The translations under genes and the position numbers were made by a program. Of a stretch of DNA of 33,586 nt, positions 1-8,621 are shown one piece after another. The stretch is from IMG/VR virus record IMGVR_UViG_3300049477_000163, positions 1-33,586 of that record, one strand, 5' to 3'. This DNA is from a virus. Each line of letters starts with the position of its first letter. The first letter of the stretch is position 1. The notes beneath the pieces are model-generated. The model was given only the letters and a program-made list of their open reading frames with translations. It was not told the origin of the DNA and did not search any database.

Positions 1-226
1 CGCCACCGCCGCCGCCACCGCCAACCATAAAAACCCGCACAAAATTAATATTACTAGGCACGTCCCATGTGCCGCTTGCGGTTATATCAACGTGAGTAAC
101 GTTGACTAAATCATTTAGATAATTTATCGCCTCACCCATTTTTTGCATCAATGCTTCTGAAACTGGGCTTTCGACGTCCGTCTCTTCGCTGAGCAAGTAA
201 TGTAAAATACTAGGTAACTGAGCCAT
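1..226 (-). CDS. Glycine-rich tail protein, N-terminal part (continues at 33586)
   Basis: This is the first 75 codons of a gene that leaves the window at position 1. It starts with ATG at 226, ten bases after the tail-tip gene, with an AAGGGGAT ribosome site overlapping that gene's stop. The residues run MAQLPSILHYLLSEET, then a predicted beta segment (SGTWDVPSNINFVRVFMVGG) and a poly-glycine run cut by the window end. That is the known opening of glycine-rich phage tail domains. Codon 76 uses base 1 as its first position and 33586-33585 as the rest, and reading continues without a stop to 32910. The full product would be 300 residues. It is inferred to be a virion surface or tail-tip protein, and its receptor is unknown. 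Confidence 0.85.
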   Translation of the reverse strand, partial: MAQLPSILHYLLSEETDVESPVSEALMQKMGEAINYLNDLVNVTHVDITASGTWDVPSNINFVRVFMVGGGGGGG

Positions 227-236
227 AAAATCCCCT

Positions 237-2492
237 TTAAATTAGAACGTAAGGCGCCCCGCCGTCGCTAAAATCATTATCGTCATCAGACAAAGATGCG
301 TAAACAAGTTTTTGCTGGTCCGTTGTTTCTATGTAGTCTGCAAACTCCATTATATCATCCACTTGAAGTGAAAACGGTGGGTTATCGGCTATTTCAACTG
401 TGTTTGATGACGAAGATACTAGAGTTGTATAAAACACCTCGCTAAAATCAGCTCTTCGCACGCGAACGCCTGGGCGCCTCAACCTATTCCATTTTCTGTA
501 TTCACTTGGGCCATAGTCGCTTGGAAGCGATATGTAAGTAATAACAAATCTTTGGTTTGTGATAACATTTGATATCTTAGACGCTGGTGAAATTAAACCA
601 AAACGAGCATCAATGTTAAACCCACTTGACACCATTTCTAATGTCGCTGACCCATTTTTTATATCAATGGTTCTATTTACAACCTCCATTAGTAATGGCG
701 GTTTATCTCTCGTCTGTGTTTCGTTATCAATTAAGTTTAGCCCCTCTGGGTCTACCACTACGATATCCCCTGGTACTATTTGAACTGCGTCTCTGAAATG
801 AACCTTTGCACCATCCATAAATTCAGCCGCAGAACTGTACCTTTGTAACAGCCTATCTTGTGATTGCTCGGCTAAAAACTTTGCGTTGTAAATATTTTTT
901 AAACCACGCGATTCAATCGCCAAAGTTTTATTGCCAGCCGCCGGAACCTGTGGCGTGCCTACAATAGTAATGGACCTGCGCCTAAGCTCGTCATCAAGTG
1001 GAGCATCTTCAAACTGAGTCACAACGGCTGAGTAATAGTTTTTATTCACTGAGCGCTGAATCGATAAATCTTTTGGGTTTGTTACGTTGTCTTGAGAGAC
1101 GGTAATAACATTCGTGCCAGGTATTGGTGGCTTATGAATGCCAACAGAAACGCGAGACAAACCTTCGGCATCAGTTGGCAAAGAGTAACAAGACGATGGC
1201 AAATAAAGCTCTTGCTCTATAAACGATTTTCCCTCGTCGATATCGTCTCTAATGTAAAAGCGCATTTGATACTGAGCTAAAAAAGAATTTTGTAAGAAAT
1301 TGTGTTTTTCAATGTCAACTTCATCTTGATCCATTTTTAGGCCAAATTTTCCAAGCGTGTTGTACTGGCTTAAAAAATCCACCGTTCCCGTGGCCGGGGC
1401 CTCGTAATCAAGAGCTGCGTCTATGATAATAAATGAACCCTGGTCTGTAACACCTAAATCTAAAATCTCAGTCCATGAGCTTAAATTATTCGCGGCCTCA
1501 GTGAAGCCAGTTGTTTGAACGTAGTCGCCAATTAACACCTGGGCGTCCCTAGTTAAATCAACGTCTGCAAAAAATATTGCATTTGCCAAAGCGTTAGTTC
1601 CATCAGTGCCTACGTTTGTGGCCTCGTAATCGTCTATGTATGGCGTTTGGTCTTTATCTGAAAGCATTATTTTTAGCGCGAGCTCCATGGCATTGCCGTC
1701 CAAAACTAAAAAGCTTTCAACCTGAGTAACATCAGCGTGCGCTGCTGGAGTTGTGAAAAGATAACCTCGAGTAAGACCAGTTAATTGGTTACCAGAAATA
1801 CCAGTATAGCGAATGATTTCATCTTCAATTTTCACACACGTAATTAGCGTTTCGTCTTTTGGCGCATACGCTGGATGGTCTGGAACGATAAAGAAATTTT
1901 CAATATCAGCAACAGTCAGTGTTGTGACCGAGCTGTCAATCGCGCCGTCAAGCTCTGTGTCAGCCTTAATGTGAAGCTGCGATCTTTTCTTTTGATCTGG
2001 GGAGTTTAAATTTAATTTACATCGCCCCTGCTCAGCCGACACTGACTCGATCACGCCTCTAAAAATGATAATGTAATCGTCGCTAAAAGCGTTATTGTCG
2101 CCAAACGTGACCCATACTTTTACTTTTTTAAATAACACTTCACCGTAAGCGCCGCCCAGTATTTTAGTGGCCTCTTTGTTTTTATCAATTATAGCAATCG
2201 TCATTTGGCTCACACCAGAACCGCGTGCTTTATCCGGCTCTAGGCTTTGGCGTATCTGTGTCGTAGTGCCTTCGAGTGAAATTAGAATTTTCATTTCATC
2301 AGTTGAAAGGTTTTGAAGGCCACCGTAATAAAGCTCCGGGCCACCGTACTCTAGGCCCTCATCACCATAAAGTGGTGCTTTTTTAACAACGTCAGACGAT
2401 AACAAAAACGGCAAGCCCTCGATCTCGACTACGATAATCGGCTTTATTTCCGTCTGAAGTAAGTTTCTAAAAAGCCTGTTTGATAAAATCAT
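237..2492 (-). CDS. Tail-tip / baseplate hub-like protein, 751 aa
   Basis: This is the largest gene of the window and lies late in the leftward structural operon, after the endolysin gene, whose end it overlaps by 4 bases. The N-terminus (MILSNRLFRNLLQTEIKPII) leads into a mixed alpha/beta protein. A segment around residues 190-245 (DSSVTTLTVADIENF, then IEDEIIRYTGISGNQLTGLTRG) matches a short beta module common in phage tail-tip proteins. No signal peptide or membrane segment is seen. Its size and its place downstream of the distal tail and fibre genes, and just before the glycine-rich tail protein, suggest the central tail-tip or hub protein that carries fibres and contacts the cell. That role is inferred from context and the small module, not from a catalytic motif. 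Confidence 0.65.
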   Translation of the reverse strand: MILSNRLFRNLLQTEIKPIIVVEIEGLPFLLSSDVVKKAPLYGDEGLEYGGPELYYGGLQNLSTDEMKILISLEGTTTQIRQSLEPDKARGSGVSQMTIAIIDKNKEATKILGGAYGEVLFKKVKVWVTFGDNNAFSDDYIIIFRGVIESVSAEQGRCKLNLNSPDQKKRSQLHIKADTELDGAIDSSVTTLTVADIENFFIVPDHPAYAPKDETLITCVKIEDEIIRYTGISGNQLTGLTRGYLFTTPAAHADVTQVESFLVLDGNAMELALKIMLSDKDQTPYIDDYEATNVGTDGTNALANAIFFADVDLTRDAQVLIGDYVQTTGFTEAANNLSSWTEILDLGVTDQGSFIIIDAALDYEAPATGTVDFLSQYNTLGKFGLKMDQDEVDIEKHNFLQNSFLAQYQMRFYIRDDIDEGKSFIEQELYLPSSCYSLPTDAEGLSRVSVGIHKPPIPGTNVITVSQDNVTNPKDLSIQRSVNKNYYSAVVTQFEDAPLDDELRRRSITIVGTPQVPAAGNKTLAIESRGLKNIYNAKFLAEQSQDRLLQRYSSAAEFMDGAKVHFRDAVQIVPGDIVVVDPEGLNLIDNETQTRDKPPLLMEVVNRTIDIKNGSATLEMVSSGFNIDARFGLISPASKISNVITNQRFVITYISLPSDYGPSEYRKWNRLRRPGVRVRRADFSEVFYTTLVSSSSNTVEIADNPPFSLQVDDIMEFADYIETTDQQKLVYASLSDDDNDFSDGGAPYVLI

Positions 2493-2917
2493 GGTTTAAA
2501 ATATCGTGCATCAAGCGACATATCTTTGTCACACCTAATGTCTATGTGAACATGAATCGTGTCTAGTTTTTCCATTCTAATATTAATGTCTTTTAAATAG
2601 TGCCGTAATATCTCTCTAACTGCGCTTGACTCATGATCTTTAACCAAAAAATCACACGCAAGGCCTTCAATGTGAGATGACTTTTTGGCTCCACCGATAA
2701 GCTCGTTATATTTCTCTGGCCTATACCATGATGTAATCATTATCTCGCGACCAAACAAAACCCTGATTTTATCCATCGCAAGCGCCGTTGACTCGATGTT
2801 TTTTATTATAATTTCATTTTTTGGAATAGCATAAAACCCCCAGCGCTGAAGCCAAAGCGCCTCGCGCCACTTAAACCAAGTGCATTTGCCTATTGGCTCA
2901 TTGAGGTTGAAGTTCAT
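2489..2917 (-). CDS. Endolysin, M15-family peptidase
   Basis: This is a zinc peptidase that would cut the peptide cross-bridges of peptidoglycan at lysis. Counting from the ATG at 2917 (142 aa), the M15 motif SHIEGLACD gives His82 and Asp89, and the second motif IHVHID gives His122 and His124. SWYRP at 63-67 is the conserved stretch before the first motif. The frame stays open to a TTG at 2938, but the ATG is the better start and leaves a 20-base overlap with the holin-like gene. No signal peptide is present, so export would depend on the holin. The length fits compact single-domain M15 endolysins of Gram-negative phages. The gene sits directly between the holin-like gene and the tail-tip gene, an unusual position inside the tail module. 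Confidence 0.9.
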   Translation of the reverse strand: MNFNLNEPIGKCTWFKWREALWLQRWGFYAIPKNEIIIKNIESTALAMDKIRVLFGREIMITSWYRPEKYNELIGGAKKSSHIEGLACDFLVKDHESSAVREILRHYLKDINIRMEKLDTIHVHIDIRCDKDMSLDARYFKP

Positions 2918-3134
2918 TTTTGCTCGCCATTTCCTCAAGCTCTTTGGTTTTTGGGTTCACGCCTAGAGTTGGGAAAAATGCCATATATTTATGAACGTCT
3001 TTTAATATTTTCTGAAGCTTTTTATCGTCTGATTTTGTGGGCGTTAAACGCACCACGATGGTTGCAAAAACCACGACAGAAAGACAAACATGTGAAGCCG
3101 CATCAAAGATATTTCGAACATCTTCTATACTCAT
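2898..3134 (-). CDS. Holin-like membrane protein, 78 aa
   Basis: The protein has one hydrophobic segment (about residues 16-30, CLSVVVFATIVVRL), followed by PTKSDDK and a charged tail containing FPTLGVNPKTKELEE. This order of a membrane helix, a PT..DD turn and a basic/acidic helix resembles small single-span holins found next to phage endolysins. The next gene downstream is the M15 endolysin, whose start overlaps this one by 20 bases, so the two would be translated together. An AAGGA site precedes the ATG at 3134. The expected role is timed opening of the inner membrane so that the endolysin can escape. The holin call rests on size, topology and neighbour. Confidence 0.65.
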   Translation of the reverse strand: MSIEDVRNIFDAASHVCLSVVVFATIVVRLTPTKSDDKKLQKILKDVHKYMAFFPTLGVNPKTKELEEMASKNELQPQ

Positions 3135-3146
3135 AAAAATCCTTTT

Positions 3147-4118
3147 TTACCAATGAGCTTGCCACGTAGAACCATCCCACGTGTAGCTTTTATTTGTTGT
3201 TGTGTCGTAATACATTTCACCAGCCTCCGTGGCCGTTGGAGCTGACGATTGCGTGGGTATTCTAATTGTTCTTGCAGAACACACAATTCTTCCGCGAGTT
3301 CCAGTTCCGCTAACGACGCCTACGCGCAAATTAATATCTCCAGTGTTACCAGTAGAAGATGCGTGAGTTTTATTTCCAGTATTTATGTCAACAAATCTAG
3401 TGGAAACGGAATCGTTATTGGCATTGTTTTGAGTAAATAATCCAACGTCAGCTCCAGTTGTAGATCCGCCAAGCGCACTGACGCCAGCATTGCCGGCTGG
3501 CGTAGTCTGTAAACCAATAGTGCCGCCGCCAACATTGGCCGTTATAAAATAACCATTAGCCCAATAAAAAACTGCACTCCCACAGTTATAAGTATTATGT
3601 GCATTTGCCGCAAAATTTGCTCCGTCAATAAATACGTTTGCAGAAGCATTTCCTATTAATACTTGGCCTGAAGTACCAGCTCTAATGAGTCCAATATCAG
3701 CAGAGTTAAATTGGTTTCTTCCCTTAAATGCTACGTCGTTTGCCACCCTAACTGATTTAGTGCCAGTCATTAAAATGTCTTGGTTTGCAGCCGTCGTAGA
3801 AGCTAGATTTGATAAATCATCTTTAGCCTTAGCAAACCAAGCGGTACCGTTATAATATTTCAAATCATTTGACGTTGTATTGTAATAAAGACCGGCTGTT
3901 ACGCCGGTCGGATCTGAAGAAATTTGTGACCCAATAACGATTGGCAAAGTTGTCGAGTCCCCTAGCCTTACTCTGTTTGAAGTATCTAGTTTTAATAGAT
4001 TTAAATCAGCAGAGTTTGCTTGGTTTCTAGCTCTAAGCGATTGATCGTTATTTAATCTTAAATCAGCGCCGTTTAAAGCGTTATCGCCTACGAATTTTGT
4101 GTCAGTTATTTGGGCCAC
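3147..4118 (-). CDS. Tail fibre-like protein, 323 aa
   Basis: The start is GTG at 4118 behind a good AGAGGT site. The N-terminus (TKFVGDNALNGADLRLNNDQSLRARNQANSADLNLLKLD) is clearly related to that of the next upstream gene (residues 6-45), and a second copy of the RN..NSAD motif recurs inside the protein near residue 134. The C-terminus (APTATEAGEMYYDTTTNKSYTWDGSTWQ) is a short module seen at the ends of many phage fibre proteins, and a similar copy (GVTAGLYYNTTSNDLKYYNGTAWF) lies near residues 73-96. The protein is therefore built of repeated small beta modules. It is likely a fibre or appendage at the tail tip that helps bind the host. The receptor cannot be told from sequence. Confidence 0.65.
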   Translation of the reverse strand: MAQITDTKFVGDNALNGADLRLNNDQSLRARNQANSADLNLLKLDTSNRVRLGDSTTLPIVIGSQISSDPTGVTAGLYYNTTSNDLKYYNGTAWFAKAKDDLSNLASTTAANQDILMTGTKSVRVANDVAFKGRNQFNSADIGLIRAGTSGQVLIGNASANVFIDGANFAANAHNTYNCGSAVFYWANGYFITANVGGGTIGLQTTPAGNAGVSALGGSTTGADVGLFTQNNANNDSVSTRFVDINTGNKTHASSTGNTGDINLRVGVVSGTGTRGRIVCSARTIRIPTQSSAPTATEAGEMYYDTTTNKSYTWDGSTWQAHW

Positions 4119-4128
4119 TATTTACCTC

Positions 4129-5172
4129 TTAGTATTCATATGTAACTTGTAATACGTCACCGGCCACAAGAGCTGATGCTCCACCAGTAGCAAGATCATT
4201 TAAAAAGTTAAGCTGTGCTCCAGACAAGCTGTAGTCATAAGATGCGCCCTCTAAAATAGCGCCGGCACCTTTAACTTGAACATGCACAGAGTTTGAAAGT
4301 GGTGAATTTGAAAGCGTTACATATTGGTTTGTTATATCAGTACCGTTTAATACAAACGTTTGTTTTGCTCTGCTCTCTCCACTTGCTGGAGTTGCCCAGT
4401 AACCAGTCCCGTCTGTTCCAGATGCCGTCCATACTTGACCGCTCACTGATGCAACGCCTGATTTTAAGAACTTAAAAGAGCCTTGAGTGCCGCCGGCTGT
4501 GCCGATGAGCATTTCAATGTTACCAGAGTTGCCGTTTGTAGAGTTACCAGTTGTTAAGCTGAGTTTTCCAGACGCTCCAGTTGTAGCGGTACAGTTTCCA
4601 GTTTTAATTGGAATATCACCAGTCGCGCCAGCAGAGCCGGCAGAGTTACCAGTTGTTAGCGCAAGATAACCAGAACCACCGGCCCCGTTACCGCCGCCAG
4701 TGAATATATCCATAGACCCAGAATCACCGGCCCCAGACGTGTCACCAGTATCAATGCTTAAATAACCAGATCCGCCGGACCCAGCGTTTGAACCAGTGTG
4801 TAACCAAAGCGCGCCGCAATCGCCAGTAGATGAACCTCCGGGCTTATCGCCAGTGGCTACGATTAAAGAAATGCCAGGGTCAGTGGAGTTGCTCGCGTGA
4901 TCTTCTGTCATTAAATCAAAATGATCATACGTCGTCGTTTGCTTTGCTCTAAATCCAACTCCGGAACTGCCCCAGTATAAACTTGAAATAATTTGACCAA
5001 ATTTATAAAAAAGCGAATCAACAACCGTGATGTTGTTTGCATCTACGCCAATTACGTTTATGTCACCACTGTCGGCAGCATTACGCGAGCGCAAGTAAGA
5101 TGCGTTATCTAACCTAATTTTCTCATCAGCTACTTGATTATCACCTATGAATTTTTTAATTATCTGAGACAC
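4129..5172 (-). CDS. Tail fibre-like protein with Gly/Ser/Thr-rich repeats, 347 aa
   Basis: The start is GTG at 5172 behind an AAGGGGGA site. Residues 1-45 match the N-terminus of the neighbouring 323-aa protein (KFIGDNQVADEKIRL, then YLRSRNAADSGDINV). The middle (about 105-225) is a run of short repeats of the type LSIDTGDTSGAGDSG and LALTTGNSAGSAGATG, a low-complexity pattern that suggests a beta-helix or fibrous shaft. The C-terminal ~75 residues (ending GDVLQVTYEY) resemble the end of the 229-aa protein upstream (ending GDKVRIIYNYI). The gene thus looks mosaic, with its head shared with one neighbour and its tail with the other. It is probably a tail appendage. No enzyme motif is visible. 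Confidence 0.65.
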   Translation of the reverse strand: MSQIIKKFIGDNQVADEKIRLDNASYLRSRNAADSGDINVIGVDANNITVVDSLFYKFGQIISSLYWGSSGVGFRAKQTTTYDHFDLMTEDHASNSTDPGISLIVATGDKPGGSSTGDCGALWLHTGSNAGSGGSGYLSIDTGDTSGAGDSGSMDIFTGGGNGAGGSGYLALTTGNSAGSAGATGDIPIKTGNCTATTGASGKLSLTTGNSTNGNSGNIEMLIGTAGGTQGSFKFLKSGVASVSGQVWTASGTDGTGYWATPASGESRAKQTFVLNGTDITNQYVTLSNSPLSNSVHVQVKGAGAILEGASYDYSLSGAQLNFLNDLATGGASALVAGDVLQVTYEY

Positions 5173-5182
5173 TTAATCCCCC

Positions 5183-5872
5183 TTAAATGTAATTATAAAT
5201 TATTCGAACCTTGTCCCCAGCCACTAGTAGGCCATCAAGTCCAAGACCATTCCAGTCCAGAACATCACCGCTCACCGTAAAATCGTCACTATAAAATTGT
5301 GCAGTGCCACCTTTAACGTCTAGGGCAACCTCACCAGCCGTCAGAGGTTCTTCGGCTAAAATTAATGACTTACTTGAGGCCTCGCCAGCACTTATAGTTC
5401 TATATTCGACTTTTGTCTTTTCTTCTGGTTCGTCTTCGACGTCCCATTTTTCCCAAACGCCAGCTAAATTATAAACAACTTTATCACCAATATTATAAGA
5501 AATTGATCCAGACCCAAGATCCTGAGCGCCAGCCGTATCGACGCGATAAACAGCGCCCGCCCCAACGCCGGCACCTCCGTCACCGTCAGCCAAAGTTGGT
5601 GAATTTAAAGAAGCGTCCCAGCTTCCAACGTAAACAAATGTATCTAGCGCCTCTAATGAATCTATATCATCTTGAATTGTAACTAATGTTGACTCTATTG
5701 TTGTAACATCGTCTTGCAAATCATTTAATTTTTGCTGTACGTTTGCAACCGTTGCGCCAGACCCACCGTTAGCAAGCGTCTGCACACCTAAAAAAGTGTT
5801 GTTCGCGGTCTTTGACGACCACGCTGTGTTTGATTCGAGTGCTCTAACTCTTTGTCCGTCGGCTATTGACAT
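5183..5872 (-). CDS. Tail appendage protein with coiled coil, 229 aa
   Basis: The start is ATG at 5872 behind TGGAGTAA, six bases after the stop of the distal tail gene. Residues 40-75 (VQQKLNDLQDDVTTIESTLVTIQDDIDSLEAL) form a clear coiled coil, likely a trimer-forming stalk. A beta-rich middle follows (FVYVGSWDASLNSPTLADGDGGAGVGAGAVYRV), of the kind seen in fibre tips. The C-terminal ~75 residues end in GDKVRIIYNYI and resemble the C-terminus of the 347-aa neighbour. It is inferred to be a baseplate or fibre component placed after the distal tail gene. Family assignment is not possible from motif alone. Confidence 0.6.
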   Translation of the reverse strand: MSIADGQRVRALESNTAWSSKTANNTFLGVQTLANGGSGATVANVQQKLNDLQDDVTTIESTLVTIQDDIDSLEALDTFVYVGSWDASLNSPTLADGDGGAGVGAGAVYRVDTAGAQDLGSGSISYNIGDKVVYNLAGVWEKWDVEDEPEEKTKVEYRTISAGEASSKSLILAEEPLTAGEVALDVKGGTAQFYSDDFTVSGDVLDWNGLGLDGLLVAGDKVRIIYNYI

Positions 5873-5877
5873 GATAA

Positions 5878-6648
5878 TTACTCCACAAGTCTAAAAACCA
5901 GTTTCCCAGTTTCGTAATAATAGGGCAGATCTTTTGTATAAAGCTCTTTTAATCTATACCCAGTCCCGTCACGCTCTTCTTCAGTTGATTCTAAAAATAC
6001 TGTGTAAAACGTATTTCTATCCCCACGGTCTGGCATAAACTCAACCTCTGCTTTGGTGGTTAGAAAACGCATAAAAGCCCGCGCATCAGCTATGCCAGAT
6101 AAATTAGTCTCTATTACAGAACCATTTCCTTGAGCAATGTCAGTGATGAATTTTATATTGAGCTCGAAAAATTTCTCAATACCAAATCTAACAACCTCGA
6201 CAACTCCGCTTGCAGACTTATTCACTGATGGTTGAATTGATTTTCTTAAGTCCTCTTGGTCCACATAGTCTTGAAGTAAAAACTGCGGGGTATATTGATT
6301 GCCAGTAAGTGCACCAGTGTAAGCATTGTCGCCAGTTTGATCTGCACCGGTAAATCCAATAAGCTCAAACACATCGACGCCAACATGCGTGCCTGTAGTA
6401 ATAAGCAAATCAAAATTAGCCGTAGCCTGAATCGTAAATCGTCGCTCTACGCGATCAAACGTTACGTCATAAGCTTGTGAGCCAACCGTATTCATTGCAT
6501 TTGCAACGGCGTCAGCTAATTTCTCAGGCGTGTAACTTCCGGCCTCAACCTCTGCCGATAACTCCCCAGAGCCCTCATCAAAATCTAGATAAAAGTTCTC
6601 GTTAGTTACGGCGTCCATATAGTAAAAAACTGATCTCGTATTAATCAC
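5878..6648 (-). CDS. Distal tail-like protein, 256 aa
   Basis: The GTG start at 6648 overlaps the stop of the tape-measure gene (GTGA), so translation is coupled. The protein begins MINTRSVFYYMDAVTNENFYLDFDEG, then has a helical segment (SYTPEKLADAVANAMN, about 38-53) and beta segments, including a TIQATANFDLLITTG stretch. The C-terminal part is rich in aromatic and charged residues (YTVFLESTEEERDGTGYRLKELY). No membrane segment or catalytic motif is visible. The gene directly follows the tape measure and precedes the fibre genes. In siphoviruses this slot usually holds the distal tail (Dit) or tail-tip adaptor protein. The call rests mainly on gene order. Confidence 0.5.
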   Translation of the reverse strand: MINTRSVFYYMDAVTNENFYLDFDEGSGELSAEVEAGSYTPEKLADAVANAMNTVGSQAYDVTFDRVERRFTIQATANFDLLITTGTHVGVDVFELIGFTGADQTGDNAYTGALTGNQYTPQFLLQDYVDQEDLRKSIQPSVNKSASGVVEVVRFGIEKFFELNIKFITDIAQGNGSVIETNLSGIADARAFMRFLTTKAEVEFMPDRGDRNTFYTVFLESTEEERDGTGYRLKELYTKDLPYYYETGKLVFRLVE

Positions 6649-8621
6649 GCCAGCACCTCAGTGCGTCCGTTTCTGTCTGTGTATTCTTTAATTAAATCTA
6701 CGATGCGCATACCTGTATCACGACTATCTAGAACATCCCCTTGTACGTTGATTGCAACTTGAGTCATTGGTTTTTGCTCTTCAATTTCAGGCTGCTCAAC
6801 AGCAGTTGACGTTGCTCCGCCTGCGCCGCCAGTTCCTATGCCTCCACCGCCGGACTCACCTCCGCCACCTGATAGCGATTTAAGTAAAGTTCCTAAAGCT
6901 ATGAGCGCAATACCGGCAAAAATTGCTGGTCCACCAGTCATGCCAACAATTGAAGCTCGAATGGCTTCCATTGCTTGGCCTATACCCAAAACCGAAGTTC
7001 CTATTTGAATCATAATATCGCCGATGAAACCTAAAATAGAACTGCCAAATGCCTTTAAGGCGCTTTGCCCTTTTTTAACTGCAAGCACAGTTGCTTGAAT
7101 TGCGCTTGATACGCCTTGGTTAATATTTTGTGCAGAAACAATTGATGCAACCTTCATTTTGTTTTGAGTTTCTACTGTTGATTTTAGTCTTTCATCATTC
7201 CCCTTTTGAACAATCTCCGTCTTTAACATTTCAAATGTTTGAAGATCGATTAAGCCGGTATCATAATACAAGCGCTGAATATCATTTATTTTTTGCTGCT
7301 CAAGTTGTATTTGAACACCTTTTTGCTCTTCCATTAGCTTGCGGCGCTCTTCGTCGCCAGTCGCTAATTGAAGTTGGGAATTAATTCTATCTTGATGAGC
7401 AGTTAAAATAAGTTGCGTTATTTGAGCTTGATTCGCTGCAACTTTTGTTGGATCTACAAACGCGGGATTGTTGTCTGGAGTTTCTGTTGTAGGAGCCTGA
7501 CGACTGGCCGCCTGCCCGGCTGACAATTGCCTCTGCTGCAATCTTTCTAAATCAGCTTGCAGCTTCTCTCTTTGACTAATTAAATTTTCATTTGCCGTTT
7601 TTAATGCGTCTTGACCGATCCCACCAGACTGAGCGAGAAGTCGCTGATTACCTTCTATTGTGGAATTTAAAGATTTTAAATCTAGTTCAAGCTTTCTAAT
7701 GCTATCAGCTACACCGTTAATCCCTGTTTCTTGTGGCTTAATTGCTAGATTAAATCTCTCTAGTGCCTCACTGGCCCTATTTATTAAATTAGAAAAACTG
7801 GACCCAAAAGTAGAATTTGATTTCTCTGCCACAACGTCGTAAAGATCGCCAAGCTGTACTTTTAATTTAGTAACACTTGTAGAAAGCTGATTAACGCTCG
7901 GATCAACATTTTTAAATGTCTCCCCGCCTTGTTGTAAAACCGCATCTAAAATAGCTTGTCTGCGCCCAGCTTCGCTTAGTGCCCCAGCGGTTGTACCAAT
8001 GCTTTGAGCAAACTTCTTATAAGCCTCTTCTTGGTCAATAATAATACCAAGTGAGCGAAGCGACCTAGTTTGCCCAGTCGCTATGGCTTGAGAAATTTGT
8101 TCAAAATTTTGAGTAACTTCGCCGCCAAAAAGAGCAGTTGCTTTTCTTGCTAAATCTAAAACCTCGGGAAGCCTCTCGGCATTTTTACCAAATTCAACAA
8201 TAAATTTATTTGAGGATTTTAAAATATCTTCAAAATCAACGGTGCCATCGGCTGCGGACTTAAGGCCCTCGCGCAGCTTCCCTAAAGAAACTCCGGCCTG
8301 GGAGCCAAGCAAATCAAATTGCTTGTTAATGCTTGCGATCTTTTCACCGTCAAGAGCGGTGGCAAACGCTGCGCCAGTTGCCGCCACTGCGCCCGCAACT
8401 GCTAAAATCGCCGGGTGAATACTTTTTATTTTACTAACAAAACCGTTTAAGCTGTTTGTAGCGTTGCCAATAGCAGTGCCGGAAAACGCATCTTCGATAT
8501 CTTCACCAAGGCCTTTGGTTTCTTTGCCAGCCTTTTTAACTGAGCCCTCAATTTTAGCAAGGCCTTTAATTACCTTACCGTCATCAAGCTCAATGGAAAT
8601 TATAATCTTGTCATCAGCCAC
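6645..8621 (-). CDS. Tail tape-measure protein, 658 aa
   Basis: This protein sets tail length and is ejected into the host envelope. It starts with GTG at 8621, 8 bases inside the chaperone T frame. It opens with a short beta segment (KIIISIELDDGKVIKGLAKIEGSV), then a hydrophobic stretch at about 69-90 (PAILAVAGAVAATGAAFATAL). Long helical/coiled-coil regions follow, rich in Gln and Lys (about 305-370 and 405-470), then a second hydrophobic block (IFAGIALIALGTLLKSL) and a Gly-rich linker near 585-605. This layout is typical of tape measures. At 658 residues it is on the short side, so a tail of roughly 100 nm is expected from the usual 0.15 nm per residue. It lies exactly where tape measures sit, after the frameshifted chaperones. 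Confidence 0.92.
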   Translation of the reverse strand: MADDKIIISIELDDGKVIKGLAKIEGSVKKAGKETKGLGEDIEDAFSGTAIGNATNSLNGFVSKIKSIHPAILAVAGAVAATGAAFATALDGEKIASINKQFDLLGSQAGVSLGKLREGLKSAADGTVDFEDILKSSNKFIVEFGKNAERLPEVLDLARKATALFGGEVTQNFEQISQAIATGQTRSLRSLGIIIDQEEAYKKFAQSIGTTAGALSEAGRRQAILDAVLQQGGETFKNVDPSVNQLSTSVTKLKVQLGDLYDVVAEKSNSTFGSSFSNLINRASEALERFNLAIKPQETGINGVADSIRKLELDLKSLNSTIEGNQRLLAQSGGIGQDALKTANENLISQREKLQADLERLQQRQLSAGQAASRQAPTTETPDNNPAFVDPTKVAANQAQITQLILTAHQDRINSQLQLATGDEERRKLMEEQKGVQIQLEQQKINDIQRLYYDTGLIDLQTFEMLKTEIVQKGNDERLKSTVETQNKMKVASIVSAQNINQGVSSAIQATVLAVKKGQSALKAFGSSILGFIGDIMIQIGTSVLGIGQAMEAIRASIVGMTGGPAIFAGIALIALGTLLKSLSGGGGESGGGGIGTGGAGGATSTAVEQPEIEEQKPMTQVAINVQGDVLDSRDTGMRIVDLIKEYTDRNGRTEVLA

